A DNA stretch of 64,000 nucleotides, taken from Symsagittifera roscoffensis. Taxonomy: Eukaryota; Xenacoelomorpha; Acoela; Convolutidae. Numbering within the stretch: position 1 is the stretch's first letter; each line of letters opens with the position of its first letter. The notes under the pieces are model-generated. The model was given only the letters and a program-made list of their open reading frames with translations. It made no database searches and was not told the origin of the DNA. Shown one piece after another: positions 52,570-64,000 of this stretch. Location: positions 188,001 through 252,000 of the forward strand of contig NW_026971562.1 in the NCBI RefSeq assembly GCF_963678635.1, written 5' to 3'. Position numbers and translations under genes: made by a program.

Positions 52570-55500
52570 ATGCCAGCTTTCAACAGGAATGAGAAAATAA
52601 AATGCGAGGACTGTGGTAAAGTATACAGAAGAGCCAAAAAGGCTCGACATCGCACATGTTTGCGAGGAGTTATTTCTTGTCCTGAATGTAGTTATTGTAC
52701 TTATAACTAGCAAGAAATGACTTTCCATATGAGCCAGAAGCACATGAAGTCAACTCCAAAGTCAACAAAGAGTGTATCCTGTGAGAAAGACTTTCCGAGC
52801 TATTATTCGCCTCAACAGCATCGCAAGAAGGATCATGGGTTGACAGCGAGGAAAACCAGTGATTTTCTGCTGACTCTGAATGAAATCTTGGAAAACCAGG
52901 AGGATACTGATCAGCTGCGAGATGAGTTGAATGCCTGTCAACACTTCTTGACAGATAATGAGATAGAAAATGGACGCCGCCAGGTGTTCAATTTTCAATT
53001 TTCAAAATTAGATCCTAATCTGGTTAATCAAAAACTAGATCAAGTCTTTGGAAAACTTGATTATGCAGCAAAAATCAACCTCGCCTTGTGATTTGTTTTA
53101 CGTTATATAGAAACAGGAGAATATCGTTTTTTCTACGCTCATGAACATAACACACTCTTTTATAACTCGATGCTGCTTTGAGTAAAGCAGACTTGACGTC
53201 TGTACAGAACAAGGTCAATAAGCAACATATTACCGAAATTTGTACACAAGAGAGACAAAATACGAAATGGCGACTGTGACCATTATGTGACCATTATTGC
53301 TGCCTGACTGAAAAACGTACCCATGGGATGTCCAGATTCAGTGATTCCCGAACCACTTCTGACGAATAACCAAGTTAATTGTTTGGTTTCGGATCAAAAC
53401 TCAAAACCAGCATACAACGACAATTTGTATTTGTTTCGAGCGCTTGCAGTTAATTCACAAGGAACAACCAATTTTGAAACATCCACCTCCAACATAATTA
53501 AAGGTTTTCCTGCAAAAACGGGTTGTTAACTGAAACGGGTTGTTTCATAGAGTTTCTTTGGATAACCTACCAAAAGTTGAAAATGTACTAGAGAAAAACA
53601 TCTTTATCTACGTTATCGGCATCAAAGACGGAAATTTTGTAGGAGATTTAGCTCGGAGAAGTGTCGGTAAAAACGAGAATACAGAGAAACTTCTACGATA
53701 CAACAACCACAATATTTACGTCAATAACATCGACAACTTCTTCAAATGCTTCCGATGCCCATTTTAACATACACGCTTCCACAAGGCAGACAACTCCAAC
53801 AAGCATCGTCCACGATACAAGGACCGAATCCAAAAAATTTAGCACCCAAAAGTTTATACTCTACGAGAGAATTTGTTCGAGAAATTGGATGGGTTCAATT
53901 TTGAATATACCAATGAACATATCTTATTCGAAATTGTCGCTATTTTTGACTTTGAATCAAATTGCCTGCCAAGGGAAGAAACAAACTAACCAAAACACAC
54001 ATCTGGATCGGAAAGCATGAGCCCATATGAAAGTCAATTTCATAAAATTTACTTCTTAAACCCTCATTTTTTTGTGAAAAAGATCCACAATCCCTCAATA
54101 TTGACTTTGTGGCGAACTTGGAAATGTAAAAACTATTTTCAGCATCCTTAATGAACGATGTAGTTTCAATAAGAACGAAGCAAGAGAGTAGGAAGACGAA
54201 TGTATTGAGGATGAGGAAGAAACAGATGCAGCCACTCACTTTCTCAGGATTTCAAAAAAATCATTTGATTGATTCGATGCAACATCCAGAGAGGTACGCA
54301 ATTACTCTGCCAGTATTTGGATTCAACAGTGGTCGGTATGATATAAACCTCATAAAATCACAACTAATTCCCTACCTTATCAACGAAAAAGAAATTGAAA
54401 CTTCAGTTATCTAGAGAGCAAACGACTTTGGAGATGTTCAGCTTCTGGACATTATGAATTTTTGGGTGGAGCTACTACATTAGACTCTTTTCTAAAAGCT
54501 TAGAAGGCCAGTAGGATGAAAGGATAATTCCATACGACTGGTTTGATACTCCAACAAGCTTGATGAACACCAAGTACCCTCGTATGATGACTTCTAAAGC
54601 AAACTGAAGAATAGTAACTTTCTCGATAAAGAGTATGACGATTTTACTGGATTAAATGAGAAGCTTCCCATTACTGGTTTAATTGAAGAGTAAGCCTTGA
54701 AAAAATTCGGGCTTGAAACAAAACCACCTACGTGATTGGAAAGCTCCAACTTTCCATAAATCTATCTGGGAACAGGAAAAGATGACATCATTTTGCGATT
54801 TTTACAGTGGTATAACAACAAGGATCAAACGTTTGACAATATGGTCATGTAGTTTTTACAAGCAACCAGAGCGGAATATAAAATTGAGAGTTACTCTACT
54901 ACAGGACGCAGAAAAAAAATTATCGCCTAAATTTTGACGGTTATTGCAACCATTGTTAGACTGTCTTTGAAGCAATGGGCTGTTATTTCCACTTTGGCCT
55001 TGTCAAGAAACTAGACCGAGACAATAATGACATCAAAGAAGGAGCCAAAGAAAGAGAAAAGGGTGAGCTTCGAAAAAAATACATTCGAGAAAAAGGATAT
55101 TGTATTGAGGAAATGTGGGAATGTAGTTGGTAGGATCAATTTAAAAACAATGTAAACGTTAAAAACCATATTAGAACACCTTTTGTCTTCAAAACACCTC
55201 CTTCTGCCCTTCTTGAGTGCAAAACATTCAAAAAAAACACCGTTCGGCTACGTGCAATGCAATCTGAGTGTTGCAGATGAGCTAGAGGCAACGTTTTCCA
55301 ATCTCTCACATAATTTCAAAAAATTTGATGGTACCAGAAACAACATTGGGGATTATATGAAGACATATGCGGATGAAAACGATTTGTTAAATCAACCACA
55401 ACGAACGTTGATATCGAGCTTCAAGTTGACCAACGGAACACTTATCGCACCATTTTTCAGCTTTCAGATGGATCTTGGACTGCAGTGTACAGAAATTCAT

Positions 55501-55930
55501 CGATTTGTACAATACTCACCGTGTAAAGTATTCAATAGTGTTTTAAGTCTGTTACTGATGCTAAGCAATCCGGCGATGAAAATCCATTATCTGTCTCTGT
55601 AGTAGCCGAAAGAGGGAAACTTCTAGGAGAAAGTTCCTTTGACTATATAAAAAATTGGACAGATCAAAACATACAGTGACCAAATATCTTAGAGACGACA
55701 AAACCCACAAAGCTATCAAAAACCAATCCTTCAAGAGACTTAAAATCGTATCTAAAGATTTGTATGAAGTGGAAATTGTGAAATCTGCTATAGAGCATCG
55801 TCAATCAATTATACCAGGATTCTTTGTACTACAGTATGCCAAGTGAGAACGTGGGAGCTGTATTATAACGTTGTTTTGCTATGTCAACAATTTCGAAGAA
55901 CTCAAAATGGATACAGATTCCTTAAAGGGA
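52570..55930 (+). pseudogene. Decayed zinc-finger-type protein-primed DNA polymerase (U5)
   Basis: The second, slightly fuller copy of the element at 3,202. The start ATG is kept (MPAFNRNEKIKCEDCGKVYR). The SCPECSYC finger is followed by a stop. Then come PSYYSPQQHRKKDHG, GCPDSVIPEPLLTNNQVN, the exonuclease-II-type FGFNSGRYD near 54,316-54,345, and a 139-codon part (TPFGYVQCNLSVADE, LGLQCTEIHRFVQYSP) that is deleted in U1. A motif-B-type stretch KLLGESSFDY lies near 55,614-55,645, with MDRSKHTVTKYLRD following it. Motif C is not visible, so the 3' part of the gene is missing in both copies. Many stops and shifts are shared with U1, showing decay before the macro-duplication. Confidence 0.75.
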
Positions 55931-56199
55931 ATTTGAAGTCAGCGAACAGAAAAATGAAAACGATTAATTTAATTAACCTATGGAAAAAAATTGACTGAGC
56001 ATATTAGACTCTAAACTGGAATGTGATAGAATACAAACTAAACCTCTAAATTTGTAAGAGGTTATAAAACAAAGTTAATAACAATGCTTTAGTTAATACA
56101 TTTTCTTTATATTTGATCTTTCTACTTCACAAACTAATTTTAAACGCTACGTTTAGGTGAAAAATTAATACTTCTTGATTAAGAAAAAGTTTAGAATCT

Positions 56200-57510
56200 G
56201 GAACATCAGCAAAATCGGGTGCCAAAAATTTTTTGAAACTTGCCATCTTACCATCTGAAAACTTACCATCGTATGAGATTAGGGAACTTATTCCTTAGCT
56301 TAATGAATTCCCTAATTCCCTATAATGAATTTCTAATTTATAGGGAATTCTATACGCTATCCTGATACATGGGAAACTCGGGCGATGAAAAAACCTACCA
56401 TCTGAAATTTACCATCTGAAGCCTGCTAACTTAATAGATTGGGAAACCTAGTCCCTATCTTAATACTTTGGGAAACCTATTCCGTATGTTATAACATAGA
56501 ATGAGTACCGGATACTCTATAGCCCATCTTAACATTTGGTAGTCATCAACGTGATGGTCAAAATTCGGGGTGCTGAGAAAGTTTTTGGAGCGGAACAAAT
56601 GTGGAGAGGAATAAATATTTTTTCAAAGATAATCTCTTCTTGTCATTTATCCTCAGATAACCTGAGGGATTCAAAAAAATTGAAATAAGTTTTTAAAAGA
56701 CGTCTCTGAAAAAAAAAGATCTGTGTTATATTAAATTTTCATCCCATACTCTAAATCGGAACTTAATTTATAACAGAAATTACCATCTAAAAATTACCAT
56801 CCAAAAACTTAGGATAAAATTATTATTCGCAAGAAAAATGTTGGAAAATATTGCCCTACATATCTCAAAACGCAGAAGTTAGCTATGAAACGCATATATT
56901 GGCAAAATCGAGCGCCAAAAATTTAGGGCACCGAGATTTTCATTGTAGCGGAATAGAATTTGGAGCGGAATATTTAACTTTTCAAATATAATCCCTTCTT
57001 GTCATTTATCCGCAGATATCCTGAGGGAATATAAGTAGGATGAAATAAATTTTTAATACACTTTTTTAAAAAAAAATTGTTCTGTGATGTATTAGTTTGC
57101 GATCTCATACTCTAAATCGAAACTAAATTTTTAAGAAAACTTACCATCTGAAAATTACCATCCAATTTTTTTTCAATTTCTTAAGAAAAAAAATTTTTTT
57201 ACGATAAAAAAAAGTATCAGCAAGTAAATTGTAAAAAGAGATTGCCCCAACGTATCACAAAACGTGGGAGTTTGCTATGAGCCGCAAGTGTCGGCAAAGT
57301 TGAGCTCCAAAACTATTAGGCGACGAAAAAAGTTTCTGAAATATACCATCACACTGAAGTCTTACCAATCCATATCTCAAAATATTAGTAAACCTATTCC
57401 CTATCCTAATACATAGGAAACTTTTATCATATCTTAATACAGAGCTTGCAGACCGGATGTTCATTTCCCTGTTTTAAAACATGGGAGCCTGTAACCACCA
57501 CCAACAGCCC
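56200..57510. repeat. Tandem ~335-bp modules (U5)
   Basis: Collinear with 6,640-7,910. Confidence 0.7.
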
Positions 57511-57514
57511 TCAA

Positions 57515-57627
57515 TTGAAAAATTGATTTGATCAGCAAAAAAGACATGACAAAAAGTAGCAGCCGTTTGCTCCAAACGGTTGCTACTTTTTGTTATGTCT
57601 TTTCTGCTGATCAAGTCAATTTTTCAA
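57515..57627. repeat. Large hairpin (second copy)
   Basis: Same inverted repeat as at 7,929, with one arm change (CGGTTGCTAC versus CGGCTGCTAT) that still leaves long pairing. Confidence 0.8.
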
Positions 57628-57999
57628 TGATAAATTTCAAAAAATTTGGTTATTTTTTATTTTTCTTTCAGGTAGTTACAAAATTAACAACTAATTGAAC
57701 CAGATGTAATTCTTTCTTCTGATTTTCAAGAAGATTCAAAAAAGGTTGCAATTTTTTTAAGAAGTTGCAGTAAAGGATTCAATAAAATGATTTTACGACC
57801 ACAGAACTCCATATACGATTCTCGCGTTTGAATTTGTACTTGATCAGGGTAAAATTTACAGACTACATAAGATTGCAGTTTTGCACAGAAAACGTCACTT
57901 TGAAGTTGAATAAAAGTTACCGAGTAAAAAAAAGTACTAAGACTGATTTAGAGCTGAGAGAGATAATAGTTGACGGTAGTTAAATTGAAAAAAAAAATG

Positions 58000-58230
58000 G
58001 TTTTAGGTAAGAGTGATGGGTATCTTCAACTCGAACGTGTGGCTTAAACCAATCCGAACTGACTTTCTTTCTTTGCTTTTTAGTCGTGTTCAATCACATA
58101 TTTGCTTCCTTATACGGAACTATTGAATAAAAGCGGTGTCCAAACGTAAACAATATCCATTTTTAGAACTGCTCACACCTTGTGTTTCCAATCACAATAA
58201 ATATTCTTTTTTTAGGGTGGTGTATCCACA
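58000..58230. promoter_or_regulatory. CCAAT-type module (short copy, U5)
   Basis: AACCAATCCGAACTG, GTTCAATCACAT, TTTCCAATCACAA; collinear with 9,400-9,600. Confidence 0.3.
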
Positions 58231-58254
58231 AAGATTACCTTGTTTTAGTTGAAC

Positions 58255-59283
58255 CTGCAAAATTGAGCGACAAAAATTTCGGGCGCCGAGAAAAATATTG
58301 GAGCTAAAGAAATGTGGAGCGGACCAATTAACTTGTCAAAGATAATCCTTTCTTGTCATTTATCCCCAGATAACCCGAGGGAATATAAACAAGATGGAAT
58401 AAGTTTTCAATCTTTCAAAAAAATCATTCTGTGATTTATTAGTTTGTGATCCTATACTCTTAATCGAAACCTAACTTTTAACGAAACTTACCATCTGAAA
58501 TTTACACATCAAATATTTTTTTTCGATTTTTCAAGATGAAAGTTTTTTTTATTGTATTGCTAACGTTTTTCAAAAACGGATTATGTAATTCACCTAATAA
58601 ACTAAATTTAAACACAACGGTAATTTACCAAATTTAAGCAAGTTTTAAAACAGTCCAAGCAACTGAGAATCAGCACAGTTTGTTCCTATTCCATCGTTTC
58701 ATTCCTGTCATCTGGGAATGAAGAGAGTAGGGAGCGATTCGCAAGTAGCCTCCCTGGCCCATGATCCACGTGATCAAGTTCACCCTCCTGCCACCTGTAA
58801 TGGGCAGTGCCGAGTGTCTGTGCTGACCTTCAAAGAATAACATAAGTCAACGACGTCCTAGAGGCTTCAATAAGAAGACTAACTGAGATAGATTCAGCTT
58901 AGCAGTAATTATAAATCTGTCCATTGTATTTACTTCAATCAGAGCTTATGTTGTAAGCTAATAAATATTTGTTAGCAACGTTAGCAATTTTCAAGATGAA
59001 TTGTACTTTGAGTGAAATGTAGAAAAAAATTGCCCCGACCACAAAACGTAGAAGTTAGCAAAGAAACGCAACTATCGGCAATATCGAGCTCCAAAACTAT
59101 CGGGCGCCAAAAAACAGTTATGAATTATACCATCACAATGAGTGCTTACCATTCCCTATCTTAAAACATCAGTGAACCTGTTCCATATACTAAAACATCA
59201 GAAAGTTAACTCATATCTTAATACATAGCTTGAAGACCGGATGCTATATTCCCTCTCTTGAAACATCAGGGTTTGCAACCACC
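58255..59283. repeat. ~335-bp module (U5), interrupted by a 431-bp insertion
   Basis: Collinear with 9,640-10,217 apart from the insertion at 58,557-58,987. Confidence 0.65.
58557..58987. mobile_element. 431-bp insertion with inverted ends, solo-LTR-like
   Basis: Ends TTGCTAACGTT and AACGTTAGCAA are inverted copies; inside them the termini read TG...CA. The interior is more GC-rich than the surroundings and contains TATAAAT and AATAAATATT near the right end, as in LTRs. It is absent from the collinear first copy (near 9,930). I see no clear target duplication. A MITE is the alternative. Confidence 0.55.
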
Positions 59284-59679
59284 CCTTGATCAGTTCACGC
59301 TTCTACTACTAATATGAGTCATTCAATTAACCATTAAAGGAAACAGAATTGTAAATAGAGTTTTGGTTCCAAATATTGAGTTGTGTTAGTGTTAGTGCTG
59401 CTGTATAAGTCCACAATTCTAAGCGAAAACTATTATTCCAAACAGCTGCTACTTTCGGACAAGTTTTTTGCTGATCGTGTCATTTTTTCAAAGATAAAAT
59501 TAAAAACATTTTATAAATTCTCTGTTATCAAACGTTTTAGAGGTACAGAAAAAAAATGTCACCGTTTTTCAAAAAATTTGTAAAATTTTCATCAAATGTT
59601 TGGACAAGATATAACTCTTTTTTTCTGATTTTCAAGAACTGTAAAGAATTTGAAAAAAAAAATCATAAAGTGAAAGTTT

Positions 59680-60095
59680 TTCCGTTTTTTTTCGACAAAA
59701 TGTGCAAAATTTTTACTTTTAATTTCAAAACGCAAAAGAAAAATTTCATTTTTTGACAAGATGCGAAAAATAAATTTCAGGTTTGTGGAAAAGGTTTCGA
59801 TTATTTTTGACAGGATGTGAAAATTAATTTACTTTCATTGACAAAAAGCAAAAAGCGATTTATTTTTTAAACGACAAGAGATAAAATACGTTTCAATTTC
59901 GACCAAATTTCGACGCAAAAAGCGATTTATTTTTTAAACGACAAGAGATAAAATACGTTTCAATTTCGACCAAAACTGCGAGTTTTATGATAAGTTTTTG
60001 AAAATTGTTTTACTTCTATTGACAAAATGCGATATACGTTTCAATTTTTTGGACAAGATTTGAAACATGTTTCAATATTTTTGACGGAGTATAAT
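59680..60095. repeat. Degenerate ~31-bp tandem array (U6)
   Basis: Includes a local 62-bp direct duplication (GCAAAAAGCGATTTATTTTT...AATTTCGACC) at about 59,848-59,972, which illustrates ongoing slippage. Confidence 0.85.
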
Positions 60096-60119
60096 TCAAA
60101 AAAACTATTTTTTACAAAC

Positions 60120-60560
60120 AAAATTAATCAAAGAGCTGGCGAACAGCAGAAAAACTCTGAAAGATCTATACAAAACGCAGAGCTGATCGAGGTTCCATCG
60201 ATGGTGGTTGTTCTGGAGGTATGTTTTGAGGCGTCATTTTTATCTAATGTGATCGAATTTTCAGCTGATTCCTTCTCTTCTCCTTCTTGCAAGGGTAGAG
60301 AAAATTGTTGACTGATTGAGCCACATAACCAGAGTTAGGAATCTCGGGATAAATCTTTTTCACATGCTCATCAACTTCCTCCATCAAATGGCTTGACCAA
60401 AAATAATTATCTGTGAAAGGTTTTTGCATAAATGATGATCGTTGAAATCGCTATTCATCACTTCCACCATGTGCCAGACTTGATTGGGATTTCCAATTGG
60501 GATGAAAACATTCCGTTTCTCGCGTTTGAATTTTTAATTGATCTAGCGAAACTCTACAGA
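60120..60560 (-). pseudogene. YPEIP-family ORF, subfamily B (U6 copy)
   Basis: MQKPFTDNYFWSSHLMEEVD, KKIYPEIPNSGYVAQSVNNF, then a 5-bp gain in the TCTTCTCC region shifts the frame. The 5' part is in a second frame. Confidence 0.5.
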
Positions 60561-60719
60561 CTACATAAGGTAGCTGTTTTGCAAAGAAAACATCATTTTC
60601 GATTAAGTGAGTAAAAGATACCGAGTAAAAACAAGAACTATGACTGATTAAGAGCTGAAAGAGGGAATAGTTGACGGTAGTTAAAATAAAATTAAAATGG
60701 TAATAGGTCAGAGGGATGT

Positions 60720-61420
60720 GTATTTTCAACTCGAAAGTGTGGGTTTAACCAATCCGAACCGATTTTCTTCATTTGGTTTCTAGTCGTTTCTAATCAATAT
60801 TACCTCCCTTTTATGGAAAAGTCTTGTCCAAGCGGAAACAAGATACATTTTAGATAGTGCTTACACCTTGTGTTTCCAATCACAAAAAAAGTTCTTTTTA
60901 TACAGTGGTATCTCTACTAAGATGACCCTTTTAAGGCATTAAATCTTCCAATTAGGTAAATCTAAACACAAAACCAATCGCAAAAATAAATGAAAATAAG
61001 TTGTTTCCTGTTAAACAATGAGAAATTTTAAGAAAATAACGGAAATAATTAAGAAAGAAACTAACAAGAGAAAGAAATTTAACATAGGTAGAACTTCCTC
61101 AAATTACTTTTTCCAGTTAACTGAATTTTTTGTTGGTATTTGTGCTGTTTTTTGATTGGATAGTCAAGTTCTCTGATTTTGATATAATATTGAGAAAATA
61201 GGTAAAACTTGATGCATTTTTCGAAGCAAATCTCAGGAAATTTACTCCAAACTTGATCATGCAGATTTCAGCACAAAGTGATAAAGAGGAACGAAAAAAA
61301 TTGTAGCAAAATTAATGACAGATCAAATAAACAAGTTGAAGTAAGAATGAGAACTGGCAAAAACATCTGATTGGTCGAAACCTAAACTCTTTCGCATAAA
61401 TATTTGCTAGTTTATATGGA
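60720..61420. promoter_or_regulatory. CCAAT-box-rich module (U6)
   Basis: AACCAATCCGAACC, TTTCCAATCACAAAA, TTGATTGGATAGTC, CTGATTGGTCGAAAC, then GCATAAATATTTGC. Confidence 0.35.
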
Positions 61421-61659
61421 AACTCAACGCATTTTTGAATGGATGTTTTTCAATTTTTTTTAAGGTTGAAAAAGATTATCTCTCAAAAATGTTTTTACGC
61501 TTCATTAACTCCCTGGGGAAATCCTAAAAGTCATCTGTCATAGTATCGTGCGATAGTTAAATGAAAACGGATAAAATAAGTCATAAGATTATTAAGTACA
61601 AGGGAGCTGTCTAGCATTCGCCAGATAAACTGGGGAATAAAAGATTGAGTCGGATATAA

Positions 61660-62174
61660 AAGTAATCATTCGTGGGGAGATGTCAAAATTTCCCTGATAT
61701 CCCGTGGAGCCGAATAGTTAACCTGTCAAAGATAATCCCTTCTTAAAATTTTTACCTAGATAACCAGAGGGAAAAAAAGATGAAATGAGTATTCAATAGA
61801 TTTTTTTGAAAACTAATTACTCTGTGATATATTAGTTTGTGGTCCCATACTGTAAATTGAAACTCAATTTTTAACAAAACTTACCATCTGAAACTTTAAA
61901 TCCAAGAAAACTTTTAGCCCCAACATATCACAAAACGTGGGAGTTAGCTAAGAAACGTGTGTATTGGCAAAATCGAGCACCAAAAATCTCGGCCGCCAAA
62001 AAAAATTCTGAAACAAACCATCACACTGATACCTTACTAATTCCTATCTAAACGTATTCGTAAACATTTTCTCTATCTTATTACATAGAAAATCTATTCC
62101 ATATCCTAATACATAGCTTGAAGATCGGATGCTCTATTCCCTGTCCTGAAACATCGGGGTTTGCAACCATCTTC
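61660..62174. repeat. ~335-bp module, variant (U6)
   Basis: Collinear with 12,590-13,372 but lacking the partial unit start seen there. Confidence 0.65.
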
Positions 62175-62425
62175 TGATCAATTTACGCGTCTACTACTAA
62201 TATGAATCATTTAGTTAACAATTAAAGGAAACAGAACTGTAAAAAGAGTTTTGGTTGCAAATTTTGAGTTGTGTTATTGTAAGTGCTGCTGTATAAGTCC
62301 ACAATTTTAGGAGAAAATTATTATTCCAAATAGCTGCTACTTTTTGACATGTTTTTTTTGCTGATTGTGTCATTTTTTCAATGATAAAAATTTAAAAATT
62401 TGATAATTTCTCTGTTTTCTTTTAG

Positions 62426-62713
62426 ATGGTTACAAAGTTACCAAAAGTTTTAGGCGAAGAGACAAAAAGTCACCGTTTCTCAAAAAATTTGCAAAATTTT
62501 CATCAAATGTTCGGACAAATTGTAACTCTTTTTTTTCAGATTTTCAAGAAGCTGCAAAAAATGTTTCAAAATTTTCTAAGAAAAAAAATTCATAAAGTGA
62601 AAATTGTTTTGTTTTTTTTTTCGACAAAAAACGCAAAATTTTTCACTTTTGTCAAAAAAATGCTCAAAAAAATTTCATTTTTTGACAAGATGCAAAAAGT
62701 TTCAATTTTTTGA
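62426..62713 (+). CDS. Short conserved ORF, longest copy (95 codons, U7)
   Basis: ATG after TTTTCTTTTAG opens MVTKLPKVLGEETKSHRFSK, NLQNFHQMFGQIVTLF and runs on into the 31-bp array as a Lys/Phe-rich tail. The first ~40 codons agree with the 20,417 copy; the tail is probably repeat sequence. Confidence 0.35.
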   Translation: MVTKLPKVLGEETKSHRFSKNLQNFHQMFGQIVTLFFQIFKKLQKMFQNFLRKKIHKVKIVLFFFSTKNAKFFTFVKKMLKKISFFDKMQKVSIF

Positions 62714-63005
62714 CAATATGTGATAATTATTTTACTTTCATTGACAAAATGCAAAAAGCGCTTCAATTTTTGAACGACAAGAGATAAAATACGTTTCAAT
62801 TTTGACAAGAATTTGAAAATTGTTTTACTTCGTTTGACAAAATGCGATAAGCGTTTCAATTTTTTGGACAAGATGTGAAACATGTTTCAATATTTTTGAC
62901 AAGATAGGAAAAGTGTTTAACTTTTTTCGACAAAATACAAATAGTGCTTCAATTTTTTGACAAGATTTTGAAAAACTTCAACTTTCCTTTCAAGATGCTA
63001 GAAGT
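62600..63005. repeat. Degenerate ~31-bp tandem array (U7)
   Basis: Collinear with 13,800-14,365, then cut and joined directly to the YPEIP ORF within its 3' part. Confidence 0.8.
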
Positions 63006-63390
63006 TTTTTTTGAGAAGCCCTCATTTTGTCTAATGTGATCGAGTTTTCGGCTGATTCCATCTCCTTCTCGCAAGGATAGGGAAAATTGTTGACTGATTG
63101 AGCCACATACCCAGAGTTAGGAATCTCGGGATAAATCTTTCTCACATGCTCATCAACTTCCTCCATCAAATGGTTTGACCAAAAATATTTATCTGTGAAA
63201 GGCTTTTGCATAAAATGATGATAATTGAAATCGCTTTGCATCACTTCCACCATATGCCAGACTTGATTGGGATTTCCATTTGGGCTAAAAACATTCCGTT
63301 TCTTGCGTTTGAATTTGTACTTTATTGAGCGAAACTCTACAGACTACATAAAGTTGATGTGTTGCACAGAAAACATCATTTTGAGTGATA
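62990..63390 (-). pseudogene. YPEIP-family ORF, subfamily B (U7 copy)
   Basis: An 87-codon frame reads MVEVMQSDFNYHHFMQKPFT, EVDEHVRKIYPEIPNSG and EKEMESAENSITLDKM. The upstream NGNPNQVWHMVEVM part is in frame as far as I can follow. The Ser-rich 3' tail is lost at the junction with the array. Confidence 0.5.
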
Positions 63391-63499
63391 AAGTGAGTAA
63401 AAGATACCGAGTAAAAACAAGAACTACGACTGTTTAAGAGCTGAGAGAGAGATAATAGTTGACGGTAGTTAAATTAAAAAGAAAATGGTTGTAGGTAAG

Positions 63500-64000
63500 A
63501 GGGATGGGTATATTCAACTCGAACGTGTGGGTTTAACCAACTCGAACCCATTTTCTTTATTTGGTTTGTAGTCGTGTCCAATCAGATATAACCTCCCTTT
63601 TATGGAAAAGTCGTATCCAAGCGGAAACAAGATACATTTTAGATACTTCTTACACCTTGTGTTTCCAATCACAAAAAATGTTCTTTTTTACAGTGGTCTA
63701 TCCACTAATATGACCCTTTTAAGGCATTGAATCTTCCAATTAATTAAATCTAAACACAAAAGCAGTCGCAAAAATAAATGAATATAAGTTGTTTCCTGTT
63801 AAAAAATGAAAAATTTCAACAAAAGAACGGAAACAATTAGGAAAGAAACTAACAAAAGAAAAAAAATTAACATAGGTAGAACTTCCTCAAATTACTTTTT
63901 CCAGTTAATTGAATTTTTTGTCGGTAATTGTGCTGTTTTTTGATTGGATAGTCATGTTCTCTAATTTTGATATAATATTGAGAAAATAGCTAAAATTTGA
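63500..64000. promoter_or_regulatory. CCAAT-box-rich module (U7, cut by window end)
   Basis: GTGTCCAATCAGATAT, TTTCCAATCACAAAA and TTGATTGGATAGTC. Confidence 0.35.

Larger units (their letters stand above)
23485..64000. repeat. Second copy of the macro-repeat (U5-U7), split by the Polinton
   Basis: Collinear with 1-~15,400 once 26,241-52,152 is removed. Notable differences from the first copy: it keeps about 225-240 bp of polymerase sequence (about 55,384-55,623), lacks about 975 bp at 57,805, and has a 431-bp insertion at 58,557. The window ends inside U7. Confidence 0.85.

Overview
This is AT-rich animal (metazoan) DNA, most likely invertebrate. It holds no ordinary host gene that I can recognise. 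It is made of two layers of selfish or repetitive DNA. The evidence for an animal host is a complete Polinton/Maverick transposon, GT...AG introns, and long interspersed and tandem repeats. There is no bacterial operon structure, rRNA or tRNA gene. The host phylum cannot be fixed from the sequence.

Layer 1 (1-26,240 and 52,147-64,000) is a large direct macro-repeat with a period near 23.5 kb. Composite units begin with a recurring block 'TTCACGCTTCTACTACTAA' (near 18, 10,230, 13,380, 23,498, 59,295 and 62,183). Each unit carries, in order: a short ORF after a TTTTAG splice-like site, a degenerate array with a period near 31 bp, a minus-strand ORF of about 145 codons (the 'YPEIP' family), a CCAAT-box-rich stretch, and modules of about 335 bp containing 'ACCATCTGAAA'. 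Two units also contain the wreck of a protein-primed type-B DNA polymerase with N-terminal zinc fingers (3,202-6,351 and 52,570-55,930). A third, shorter remnant lies at 18,990-20,030. These pieces could be the remains of a large mobile element or linear-plasmid-like replicon that was amplified as satellite-like DNA.

Layer 2 (26,241-52,146) is a 25.9-kb Polinton/Maverick inserted into the second macro-repeat copy. It has terminal inverted repeats starting AGTAGTATGC and a 6-bp target duplication AACGTC. The uninterrupted paralogous site survives at 2,775-2,780. Minus-strand genes run from 42,230 down to 27,416: a PC4-like ORF, a block of unknown ORFs present in three tandem copies (33,201-42,091), a small membrane protein, the packaging ATPase, a small conserved protein, an acidic-tail protein, the retrovirus-type integrase, minor capsid protein, a basic virion-like protein, major capsid protein and an adenain-like protease. 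Plus-strand genes are an unknown 232-aa ORF and the protein-primed polymerase POLB.

The Polinton is a fossil. Major capsid, minor capsid, integrase, ATPase and POLB all carry stops, frameshifts or rearrangements. The protease and several small ORFs look intact. POLB has an internal 1.4-kb tandem duplication and a low-complexity GT...AG interval. In the triplicated block different genes survive in different copies, so the duplications were followed by independent decay. The two neighbouring elements carry two distinct families of protein-primed DNA polymerase.
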